Shown here piece after piece: positions 1-6,579 of a stretch of 16,574 nt of DNA. Position 1 is the stretch's first letter. Every line of letters starts with the position of its first letter. The notes below the pieces were generated by a model. The model was not told the DNA's origin. It did no database searches and saw only the letters and a list, made by a program, of their open reading frames with translations. The position numbers were made by a program, and so were the translations under genes. Location: contig JAQXFF010000106.1 of assembly GCA_029250425.1 (NCBI GenBank), positions 1 to 16,574 on the forward strand. Direction: 5' to 3'. This DNA is from Candidatus Thalassarchaeaceae archaeon. Lineage in GTDB: Archaea; Thermoplasmatota; Poseidoniia; Poseidoniales; Thalassarchaeaceae.

Positions 1-780
1 ATGCAAGATCCAGCATCATACGAAGCTGCGATTCAAAACAACACTAAGATGCTCTATATCGAGACACTTTCCAATCCAGTATTGAAGGTCTGCGATATTG
101 AAGCCATGGCTGCAATTGCTCGCAAGCACGAACTTCTCCTTGTCATCGACAACACCTTCACCTCACCTTGGGGTTGCCAACCTATTGCAATGGGGTGCGA
201 TATTGTGATTCATTCCACGACCAAGTATCTAGGGGGGCATTCAGACATTGTAGGTGGGGCCGTAGTTGGGCGCAAGGAACTAATTGCAACCCTATTCCCA
301 AAGAAAGTCCATTTTGGTGGAGCGCCCGATCCACACGCTTGCTACTTACTTGAGCGAGGCATGCGGACATTGAGTGCAAGAATGCCAATACATTGCTCCA
401 ATGCGGCCGAAATTGCAAAACGATTAGAGAACCATCCAAAGGTTTCCAACACCATCCACCCTTCTCTTGCCAGTCACCCTGATTATGAGGTTGGCCAGCG
501 AACCATGCCCAAAGGAACAGGCATGCTCGCATTTGTCGTGACAGGTGGTGATGACGCCGCATTACGATTCATGCGCGGTCTGAAAATTATTTTTGAAGCG
601 ACCAGTTTAGGCGGCGTTGAAAGTTTGGTCGAATGCCCATTCAATTCCAGTCACATGTTTATTCCAGAAGATGTGCGACACACTGCGGGCGTTGTACCTG
701 GATTTGTACGAGTTAGTATTGGAATAGAAGATGTCGAAGATTTGTGGCAAGATATCGATCAAGCACTAAATCATCTTTAG
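1..780 (+). CDS. Cystathionine gamma-synthase/lyase-family PLP enzyme (5' partial)
   Basis: PLP-dependent trans-sulfuration enzyme of the Cys/Met metabolism family (cystathionine gamma-synthase, cystathionine gamma-lyase, O-acylhomoserine sulfhydrylase or methionine gamma-lyase); cytosolic. The family fold is clear: ETLSNP at about residues 21-26, VIDNTF at 48-53 with the Asp that contacts the PLP ring nitrogen, HSTTKYLGGHSD at 71-82 with K75 as the Schiff-base lysine, and near the end SLGGVESL and RVSIGIED. Family members are about 380-400 residues; only 259 are visible, so about 130 N-terminal residues lie left of the window. They include the region with the tyrosine and arginine that bind PLP phosphate from the neighbouring subunit. 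The ATG at base 1 is therefore probably an internal methionine. Family assignment is firm; which of the four reactions it performs cannot be decided from this part. An acyltransferase gene follows closely in the same direction. Confidence 0.93.
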   Translation: MQDPASYEAAIQNNTKMLYIETLSNPVLKVCDIEAMAAIARKHELLLVIDNTFTSPWGCQPIAMGCDIVIHSTTKYLGGHSDIVGGAVVGRKELIATLFPKKVHFGGAPDPHACYLLERGMRTLSARMPIHCSNAAEIAKRLENHPKVSNTIHPSLASHPDYEVGQRTMPKGTGMLAFVVTGGDDAALRFMRGLKIIFEATSLGGVESLVECPFNSSHMFIPEDVRHTAGVVPGFVRVSIGIEDVEDLWQDIDQALNHL

Positions 781-811
781 ACAAACACGACCCATCCTTG
801 TCCGGGGATTG

Positions 812-831
812 AACCAAAACCTCAATTGGTT
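812..831 (+). repeat. Short perfect inverted repeat (possible hairpin)
   Basis: AACCAA at 812-817 and TTGGTT at 826-831 form a perfect 6-bp inverted repeat around an 8-base loop, in the gap between the PLP-enzyme stop and the preferred acyltransferase start at 842. There is no T-tract after it, so it is not a convincing terminator. If the TTG at 809 were the true start, the repeat would be inside the coding region. It could weakly affect translation initiation of the acyltransferase or be chance. Confidence 0.3.
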
Positions 832-841
832 TGGCGAAGGC

Positions 842-2461
842 ATGGACTGGGAAAAAGATCCTGAAAATTTCCCAGTTACCAAGGGTTACAAACGTATCCG
901 CGCCATCAATCGCGCTTTGATGGAAACTTGGTTTCGAGAAATATCTCTTGTTGATATTGATACATTACCTGATAAGGGAGGGATTCTATTCACCACGTGG
1001 CACCCTGGTGGCATGATTGATCCCATGCTGATGATGACAGCATTGCCAGGCAGCCTGACTTTTGCAGCCAAACACACACTGTTCAAGGTCCCTATCCTTG
1101 GGCGAATTATCCGTACAGCGGGTGCAATGCCAGTTCATAGGGCTCAAGACACAACATCTTCGGACAGTACAGAAGGCAACCGTTCAGCTAAGAATTCCAA
1201 TCTGATTGAGAGTTTGGGTGACGCTGTAGCATCAGGTGGTCGAGTTGCAATATTTCCAGAAGGTGTTACACACTTAGAATCCCATCCGGTACGGTTGCGA
1301 ACGGGCGCAGCTAGAATCCTATTACATGCCATCAAGAAAGCACGAGAGGACGGCCAACCAACGCCCCATGTTGTCCCCCTCGGTCTTCATTATAGTGACC
1401 AACACCGATTTAGAGAACGGGTGAGCCTCCAAGTCAACCAGCCTTTACCTATACCCCCTTTACCCGGTGAAAAAGGAGCCCCCCAACCAAGTGCAGAAGA
1501 AGTCGAAGAATACGGAGACCAAGCCCACGATCGTGCCTGGTGCGCGACCATTACTGAACTATTAAAAATGGAAATGAATCGATGTAATCAAGCCCAAGAA
1601 ACATGGGAAGATCGTGAATTGGTTTGGCGTGCACGAAGAATGATTCACGTTCTCCGAGCCTCAGAAAATAAAGCCCCAATGGGCCCATTACCCTACGGTC
1701 AAGCATTGTTGGGTTCACGAAGGGTAAGGGCGGCATGGCAATATCAATCCGTGAATGATGCAAAACGAACCCAGCAAATTGAATCAGAATTTAGAATACA
1801 TCATGAAGATATGAACAAATTGGGATTCCGGTCATGGGAAATTACCAATCGAGAAGAACGAATATCAAAACGCTCCTTGTTCAAGAATTTCGCATATTGG
1901 ATTTGGTCCATTTCATGGATGCTGGGCATTGTATCGTGGGGGGCCGTCATTGGATCCATTCCCCCCTACATGTTCACACGTTTGATTACCAATAAGCTTG
2001 GGAAAAGTGATTCAAACAAATCAATCATGGGTACGATGAAATTATTCTTATCTGTGTTAATTTATCCAATTTGGTGGATTATCATATCCTTGCCCATAGG
2101 GTGGTTTATTTCATCCTCTAGTTCACCACTTCAAGATGTGAATATACCCAGTATCATTATTCCATTACTTGCTGAAATACCGTGGCTATTGACCACCATC
2201 ATCGTGCTGTTTTGGTGGCCCCTCTCTGCCCGAATCCATCTCAAACTGTATGCTAGAGCCAGCCGTTCATGGAGGGCACTCCGCCTCGGATTTAAGTTGC
2301 GAAGTGGTGATGTGAAATGGGATGCATTGTTGAAAACACATGCAACTTTAGCCCAAGAACTGGCCACCATTGGAGCAGGATTGGTTTTGCCCGGAGATCC
2401 TGATTGGGTTGATCCCGAACCAGGTGTTGATGATTGGCAAGTTGTTCAAACACGACCATAA
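842..2461 (+). CDS. PlsC/GPAT-like phospholipid acyltransferase with C-terminal membrane domain
   Basis: Glycerolipid O-acyltransferase of the PlsC/LPLAT superfamily, expected to transfer an acyl chain to glycerol-3-phosphate or lysophosphatidate at the membrane. Motifs from the ATG at 842: WHPGGMIDP with catalytic H54 and D60 (H-x5-D rather than H-x4-D, as in yeast Sct1/Gpt2-type and many Bacteroidetes enzymes), GAMPVHR at 94-100, FPEG at 138-141 with a downstream RLRTG, and LGLHY at about 180-184. A long soluble linker follows, then roughly three hydrophobic segments at about 349-375, 400-421 and 437-460. With 539 residues it is about twice the length of bacterial PlsC. An in-frame TTG at 809 would add 11 residues; ATG 842 is preferred, but neither has a convincing ribosome binding site. 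The gene follows the PLP-enzyme gene closely and may share its transcript. A paralogue of the same architecture lies at 14810-16348. The acyl donor and acceptor are unknown. Confidence 0.88.
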   Translation: MDWEKDPENFPVTKGYKRIRAINRALMETWFREISLVDIDTLPDKGGILFTTWHPGGMIDPMLMMTALPGSLTFAAKHTLFKVPILGRIIRTAGAMPVHRAQDTTSSDSTEGNRSAKNSNLIESLGDAVASGGRVAIFPEGVTHLESHPVRLRTGAARILLHAIKKAREDGQPTPHVVPLGLHYSDQHRFRERVSLQVNQPLPIPPLPGEKGAPQPSAEEVEEYGDQAHDRAWCATITELLKMEMNRCNQAQETWEDRELVWRARRMIHVLRASENKAPMGPLPYGQALLGSRRVRAAWQYQSVNDAKRTQQIESEFRIHHEDMNKLGFRSWEITNREERISKRSLFKNFAYWIWSISWMLGIVSWGAVIGSIPPYMFTRLITNKLGKSDSNKSIMGTMKLFLSVLIYPIWWIIISLPIGWFISSSSSPLQDVNIPSIIIPLLAEIPWLLTTIIVLFWWPLSARIHLKLYARASRSWRALRLGFKLRSGDVKWDALLKTHATLAQELATIGAGLVLPGDPDWVDPEPGVDDWQVVQTRP

Positions 2462-2525
2462 ACAAATCCAAAAGGTCGGGAAAAAGTTCTTGACACTGTT
2501 AATTTTCAAGGAAAGTGGGATAATA

Positions 2526-2825
2526 ATGGCTGCAGCAGGAACATCAACAGCGCTCACAGTAAGCGCTGTTTGTTTCCTTCTCACATTCGGTAGTTGCTTT
2601 GTAATCCCAACTGTTGGTACTGAAATGGGCCTTATGGCCGGTTATGATTCTCTTATGCCAATGATGTTGGGCGCATTTATCTTCCTTCCTTTGGGGTGCC
2701 TATTTCTCCTTGGCGGCTTGGTGGGTTCATTGTTCCCTTCCCCCGATAATCCAACCGAAGAAGACGAGTGGTCACCTTCACCCCTTGTAATCCCCGATCC
2801 AGTCGAATCAGAATTGGAGAAATAA
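2526..2825 (+). CDS. Small two-helix membrane protein, unknown function
   Basis: A 99-residue protein that I do not recognise. The N-terminus leads straight into a hydrophobic segment at about 8-29, a short linker (GTEMGLMAGYDS), a second hydrophobic segment at about 41-69 rich in Leu, Gly and Phe, and an acidic, proline-rich tail (about 70-99, with PDNPTEEDEW) likely to face one side of the membrane. The frame stays open upstream to 2370, but that part overlaps the acyltransferase gene in another frame, so ATG 2526 is preferred; a purine-rich stretch (GGAAAGTGGG) precedes it. The gap from the acyltransferase stop (2462-2525) contains an AT-rich GTTAATTTTC that could be a promoter. Its stop codon directly abuts the stop of the opposite-strand gene. 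It could be an accessory protein of the acyltransferase, but only position suggests this. Confidence 0.68.
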   Translation: MAAAGTSTALTVSAVCFLLTFGSCFVIPTVGTEMGLMAGYDSLMPMMLGAFIFLPLGCLFLLGGLVGSLFPSPDNPTEEDEWSPSPLVIPDPVESELEK

Positions 2826-4502
2826 TCACACTTCAACAAAGTCCGCCGCGCCACTTCGTGTAGAGAATTCACGCATGGCCTCGACGTAATCATCAGAAGA
2901 ACCACCTTCTGCAAGCACCGCACTGGCTTCGTACAATGCCTTCAGCGCAGGCACCCAATCTCCACCTTTATCGCGAGCATCAGAATCGAAATGCCACCCT
3001 TCTGATTCAGCTCGATCATGAACATTTATCCAAGCCCAACCGATTGCTTCTTGTGCAGGATTCTTCCCTTTTTTGGCCATGGTAATCGTACTACCAATCC
3101 CATCGATCCTTGCCTTTCTTATCAGCGAATCTGCACGACCACACAATCCCTCCATATCCCCTTCTTTCCAAGGGAATCTAGACATCATCAAATGTTCAGA
3201 TCGCTCAGCTTCCATCTTCTTGAGGAAGGCACCAAAACCTTGTTTTCTTTTGGTTTGTTTTTCGACAATTTGATCGGCATCATCATCAGTAATCCCGTAT
3301 ATCTCTTCAAGAATATAGTGCCCCCATTGCGGCCATAAAGCAACAAGATTTGCGTGGCAAGAAGTTTCCTCCAACCTCAATACATTCTCGTCGAGTTCTT
3401 CAAAAGAACCATCACTGCGAATATGTAACCCCCCATCCTCAAGCGCCTCAGAAAAGACGATCTCCAACGCACTCTTTTCAGGCGGTGAGCCATTGATGCT
3501 CTCAAGCATTGAAGATCGATCATCAAGCGCCCACCATTTTTCACCAATGATGCACCCTTCATCGAGATTAAGACAAACAGCTTTCCGCAACGTTTGGATT
3601 ACTTTTGAATCTGTCAACGAAAGGTTGAGCCAAGCATCAATGACTTCAGCCACCCTTTCTTCAGCAACAGTTGGCAATTCCTTGCCATCAGGCCAACCTT
3701 CGGGCCGCCATACCCACTCGACCTTTGCAAAGTCGGCCAAGCGTGGAGGTAGCATACGAAGCGCAACTGAACGTGCAAACGATTCATCCTCCGCCATCCC
3801 AGCTAAATCCGCTTCGTCGAGAATAACCTGTGCATCACCAACAGAGAAATGAATCCCATTTTTTTGTCCTGGCTGAGCTGAAGAGGAACAATGGACACCA
3901 TCCTTTTCTGAGAAGTTGATAGCCGAATCTTCCAAACCTCCATTCAGCCAACCTTCAGGTGGATTTGCTTCAGGTCCAGTGCACACAATTCCATATTCCA
4001 TCGAGAAAAACCACCATCCTGAGCGCGCATGATCTTCCCAAGTTAACAAACGCTGACGGGGGTGGACGTGATTTTGAAATGAAACCAGTTGTGTTGGTTT
4101 ACCAACACCGCGACGGACAAATGATGCCGTGCCAAAAATGGGATGTTCGAAAACAGCGACCATGCTTCTTTCATCGTCATGCGCTGCATGCAATGAACCA
4201 GCGAGAGCGCGGGCTACTGAATCCCCACGGCGCCGCATCATCCGTTTGCCCAGCCATTTCCGATCGTTTTTCTTGGCGATAACCTTTGCACATTCTTTCA
4301 GTGAACGCTGTACAGGGTCTTTACGGGCCCGCTTCACGGTGTAGGCAACTGTCGGCATTAGTGCATGTGGATCTTCAAGTAATTCCGCTAAATTTTTCTC
4401 AAGGCGTTTGAGTACACCCTCGGAAGCACGTTTCGTGCCTCTAGCACGCATCCGTTGCCGTTTCCCCTGTCCAGGGAATTCCACTTTACTCGGCCCAGCC
4501 AT
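2826..4502 (-). CDS. Uncharacterized 558-residue soluble protein downstream of dph5
   Basis: I cannot assign this protein to a family. It has no signal peptide or membrane segment. Residues 1-95 are strongly basic with Arg/Lys clusters (GKRQRMRARGTKR at 12-24, GKRMMRRRGD at 85-94), suggesting nucleic-acid or ribosome contact. The rest is mixed alpha/beta, tryptophan-rich (WWFF about 163-166, WVW about 263-265, EKWW about 321-324) and acidic toward the middle. Residues about 412-440 are charged and likely helical, and the C-terminus is acidic. ATG 4502 is supported by AGGTGA, seven bases upstream on the minus strand. It lies 54 bases downstream of dph5 in the same direction with no obvious promoter between, so the two are probably co-transcribed, giving a weak hint of a translation-related role. 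Length, normal composition and the ribosome binding site make it a real gene. Confidence 0.82.
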   Translation of the reverse strand: MAGPSKVEFPGQGKRQRMRARGTKRASEGVLKRLEKNLAELLEDPHALMPTVAYTVKRARKDPVQRSLKECAKVIAKKNDRKWLGKRMMRRRGDSVARALAGSLHAAHDDERSMVAVFEHPIFGTASFVRRGVGKPTQLVSFQNHVHPRQRLLTWEDHARSGWWFFSMEYGIVCTGPEANPPEGWLNGGLEDSAINFSEKDGVHCSSSAQPGQKNGIHFSVGDAQVILDEADLAGMAEDESFARSVALRMLPPRLADFAKVEWVWRPEGWPDGKELPTVAEERVAEVIDAWLNLSLTDSKVIQTLRKAVCLNLDEGCIIGEKWWALDDRSSMLESINGSPPEKSALEIVFSEALEDGGLHIRSDGSFEELDENVLRLEETSCHANLVALWPQWGHYILEEIYGITDDDADQIVEKQTKRKQGFGAFLKKMEAERSEHLMMSRFPWKEGDMEGLCGRADSLIRKARIDGIGSTITMAKKGKNPAQEAIGWAWINVHDRAESEGWHFDSDARDKGGDWVPALKALYEASAVLAEGGSSDDYVEAMREFSTRSGAADFVEV

Positions 4503-4509
4503 CCTACTC

Positions 4510-4515
4510 TCACCT
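4510..4515 (-). promoter_or_regulatory. Shine-Dalgarno of the 558-residue gene
   Basis: On the minus strand the sequence reads AGGTGA-GAGTAGG-ATG. AGGTGA matches the archaeal anti-Shine-Dalgarno sequence and sits seven bases before the start, which supports ATG 4502 as the start codon and translation from a longer mRNA shared with dph5. Confidence 0.6.
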
Positions 4516-4556
4516 GTCCGAACTCCATGTTTGGCTTGACGCCTCCGGCGGGCGGC

Positions 4557-5327
4557 TCACCACCTTGCAAGCGCAGTGGCCTCAACATCGTGTAAGTTAG
4601 CAGGGATTAGGAGGCAATGAATCCGCCCCCCTTTCTTTTCTGAAATTTGAGCAGGAGTTCCCACAGATACCGCGGCATCATTTGTCCCCATATCCGAGCA
4701 AAGAACAACAGTCCAATCCTCTACATCCACCTCTAGTTTATTTGCCATTTTACGCAAAACATCAATGGAAACTTCAGGAGACATCGGCTCTTGCCGCCCT
4801 TCACCCATCCCACTGGGGTCCAAGTCAAGTAAAGCCAGTGTGTGCAAATCACGTTCTCGATTGGCAAGAATAATTTCCAATGGTGACGTGGGCAAATAGT
4901 CACCATAGGGGTATGCAAAGGTGCATTGTCTACCAAATCGGTAAGATTGCAACCCTACGGCGCCAGTCACAATTGTCGTAATTGAAATACCATGTTCAAT
5001 ATGGCAAGGTATGTTTGAATCAGCACAACGAATTTGCAGATCAACGTGAGTTGTTGCTTGCAGCGGATCACCGACGACAAGTAATGCGACCTTCGATGTT
5101 CGTGCAAGTGAAAGCAAATCATCAGGACTCTCCACAGCAGAACGCATTCTCAATTCCCAAGATCCAATCAATGCATCCATTTTTTCCAATTCATCAGGTG
5201 GCAATAATGCGGTATATCCTTCTAGGAACCGATGGTCTGCATCACGAGCTGCATTGAATGCTGCAACAGTCATTTGCTGAAGGTCACCGGGTCCCAACCC
5301 AATCAACCAGAGACCATTCTCACCCAT
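4557..5327 (-). CDS. dph5: Diphthine synthase (Dph5), EF2 diphthamide biosynthesis
   Basis: S-adenosylmethionine-dependent methyltransferase of the tetrapyrrole-methylase fold that methylates the 3-amino-3-carboxypropyl group on the conserved histidine of elongation factor 2, the second stage of diphthamide synthesis, an archaeal and eukaryotic modification. Visible family motifs: WLIGLGPGD at residues 7-15, FLEGYTALL at 34-42, VVGDPLQATTH at 84-94, GLQSYRFG at 125-132 and NRERDLHTLALLDL at 156-169. Length 256 is normal. The start ATG 5327 is set by GGAGGGAG three bases upstream. The gene is divergent from the Trm5-type gene, 54 bases away, and followed in the same direction by an unknown 558-residue gene. 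The archaeal partner Dph2 is not in this window. The assignment is firm; nothing suggests loss of function. Confidence 0.95.
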   Translation of the reverse strand: MGENGLWLIGLGPGDLQQMTVAAFNAARDADHRFLEGYTALLPPDELEKMDALIGSWELRMRSAVESPDDLLSLARTSKVALLVVGDPLQATTHVDLQIRCADSNIPCHIEHGISITTIVTGAVGLQSYRFGRQCTFAYPYGDYLPTSPLEIILANRERDLHTLALLDLDPSGMGEGRQEPMSPEVSIDVLRKMANKLEVDVEDWTVVLCSDMGTNDAAVSVGTPAQISEKKGGRIHCLLIPANLHDVEATALARW

Positions 5328-5330
5328 CGT

Positions 5331-5338
5331 CTCCCTCC
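5331..5338 (-). promoter_or_regulatory. Shine-Dalgarno of dph5
   Basis: The minus strand reads GGAGGGAG-ACG-ATG. The GGAGG core has ideal spacing to the dph5 start and fixes ATG 5327. It shows that at least this gene is translated from a leadered mRNA. Confidence 0.65.
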
Positions 5339-5352
5339 GTCATCGTCAAGCG

Positions 5353-5362
5353 GGGCCGGCCC
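5353..5362. repeat. GC palindrome in the dph5/trm5 divergent gap
   Basis: GGGCCGGCCC at 5353-5362 is a perfect 10-bp palindrome, followed at once by the 6-bp palindrome GTCGAC at 5363-5368. Both lie in the middle of the 54-base gap between two divergent genes, where no TATA-like sequence is visible. It could be an operator controlling both genes, or a chance GC-rich run. Confidence 0.35.
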
Positions 5363-5381
5363 GTCGACCCCATCGAGCAAC

Positions 5382-6428
5382 ATGCTTCATTTGAGAGTGC
5401 CGAGCCAAGAAACGCAGCATGTTTTGCTGCTTCTCAAAGCAGAATCCGCTCTCCCAGAGCGTGCACGGGTGCGCGTAGATTCATCCGATGCGAATTACCG
5501 CCTCATCCCATTCACGCAAGATTCACCTCCAAAAAAAGTGGCACATTATCCTGTATTGGACATCGCGATAGAGCCCCCTGCCGCACGCAATTACCGCGAT
5601 CATTTGCGCGAGTTACTTCCTGCCAACATTGTTGAGGCCACCGAGTGGCCCACGCGCCACGAGTTTGTCGGCGACCTTATTCTGATGAAACTCGAAGAAC
5701 ATCAGAGACCGTTTGGAAACACCATTGGGAAAGCCCTCCTCCTCCAAAATGCGCGCACCAGAGCGGTGTTTGAGGATAGAGGTGTGATTGGAACCTTCCG
5801 TGTCCGTGATCTCAAATTACTCGCTGTACGAGACGATGAATCAGATAGTACACGAACTAAAATTATCGAAGGTGGCCACCATTTGTGGACTGATCCGGCA
5901 ACAGTATACTATTCATCGCGGCTTTCACATGAGCGTGAAGGTACACTTGCTTGTGCCAAAAACCTCAGCCAAGAACTCGGCCGCCCATTGTCAATTTGTG
6001 ACCCATATGCGGGTGTTGGACCATCCTTGCGACCTTTGATTGTAGAACCTAATTTGGTTGCCGAACTGTTTGCAGGCGACTTGAATCCAGCGGCAGTTGA
6101 ATTCCTTCGTGAAAATATCATCCATCCTGCTGCAACCATCGAATGCGCCGATGCCCGCGAATTGAAACATCGTCCTGAAATGCTTGAAAATTATGATTTA
6201 TTGTTGGTGAACATCCCCCACGACAGTCTCCAGCATCTCTCGCATCTCTTACCATTACTGAGACCAAATGGTGTTGTACGTGGCTGGGCAATCATTGAGG
6301 ATGAAGATTTCGACAATTCAATGCAACACCTGCACAGCATGTTTGGAGAAGGCGTAAATCTTGAGATTCGTCGCTCATATTCTGCAACGGCAAATCTTTG
6401 CAGATTTGAAACTCGCAAAAAGCCCTAA
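5382..6428 (+). CDS. trm5: Trm5-type tRNA (guanine-N1) methyltransferase
   Basis: SAM-dependent tRNA methyltransferase, most likely forming m1G37 next to the anticodon to prevent +1 frameshifting. From ATG 5382 (348 residues) the order fits archaeal Trm5: an N-terminal domain (HEFVGDLILMKL at 93-104), GTFRVRDL at 137-144, YYSSRLSHER at 176-185, the SAM loop DPYAGVGP at 207-214, GDLNPAA at 232-238, and NIPHDS at 277-282, the counterpart of the family NLP motif. The functional Arg (R142), Glu (E184), Asn (N277) and Pro (P279) are retained by my alignment to Methanocaldococcus Trm5. The frame remains open back to 5232, but that would overlap dph5, and ATG 5382 begins at the expected Trm5 N-terminus (LRVPSQE). 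No Shine-Dalgarno is visible, so the message may be leaderless. A Trm5 paralogue acting on wyosine intermediates is an alternative. Confidence 0.92.
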   Translation: MLHLRVPSQETQHVLLLLKAESALPERARVRVDSSDANYRLIPFTQDSPPKKVAHYPVLDIAIEPPAARNYRDHLRELLPANIVEATEWPTRHEFVGDLILMKLEEHQRPFGNTIGKALLLQNARTRAVFEDRGVIGTFRVRDLKLLAVRDDESDSTRTKIIEGGHHLWTDPATVYYSSRLSHEREGTLACAKNLSQELGRPLSICDPYAGVGPSLRPLIVEPNLVAELFAGDLNPAAVEFLRENIIHPAATIECADARELKHRPEMLENYDLLLVNIPHDSLQHLSHLLPLLRPNGVVRGWAIIEDEDFDNSMQHLHSMFGEGVNLEIRRSYSATANLCRFETRKKP

Positions 6429-6440
6429 TTCAGCGATTGT

Positions 6441-6516
6441 TGGCGCCCCCGCCGGGATTTGAACCCGGGTCGGAGCCTCGACAGGGCTCCATGATAGGCC
6501 ACTACACTACAGGGGC
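6441..6516 (-). tRNA. tRNA-Asp (GTC), CCA encoded
   Basis: Minus-strand cloverleaf. The acceptor GCCCCTG pairs with CGGGGGC (one T-G pair). The anticodon stem GAGCC/GGCTC encloses the loop CTGTCGA, giving anticodon GTC for aspartate. The T arm contains GGGTTCAAATCCC. The discriminator is G, as expected for tRNA-Asp. The genome encodes the terminal CCA at 6441-6443; without it the tRNA spans 6444-6516. No intron. It lies antisense in the gap between trm5 (13 bases to the left) and the aldolase-like gene. An AT-rich promoter box sits about 29 bases upstream of its 5' end. Confidence 0.95.
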
Positions 6517-6541
6517 TGGCGGGCAAGCGACAGCGGACCTG

Positions 6542-6549
6542 TATTTAAT
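6542..6549. promoter_or_regulatory. Shared TATA-like box between tRNA-Asp and the aldolase-like gene
   Basis: The plus strand reads TATTTAAT here and the minus strand ATTAAATA, close to the archaeal TATA consensus TTTAAATA. Its centre is about 29 bases from the tRNA-Asp 5' end on the minus strand and about 34 bases from the ATG at 6580 on the plus strand. Both distances fit TBP-binding sites, so one element may serve both divergent genes. The flanks are GC-rich, which makes it stand out. Confidence 0.55.
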
Positions 6550-6579
6550 CGGAACTTGTTCCGCAGTTTGGGTGCGAGC

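Noticed and set aside
2348..2584. Minus-strand open frames opposite the acyltransferase and small membrane protein genes
   Set aside because: They are antisense shadows without ribosome binding sites or family features. The same holds for the other opposite-strand frames across the window.
4540..4550. Small GC hairpin (CGCC-TCC-GGCG) between dph5 and the downstream gene as a terminator
   Set aside because: The stem is only four base pairs, there is no T-tract on either strand, and archaeal termination relies mainly on T-runs.
5232..5381. Extended N-terminus of the Trm5-type protein
   Set aside because: It would overlap the 5' end of dph5 on the opposite strand, including its ribosome binding site, and its Cys/Ser/Pro-rich sequence does not resemble Trm5. 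The similarity starts at ATG 5382.
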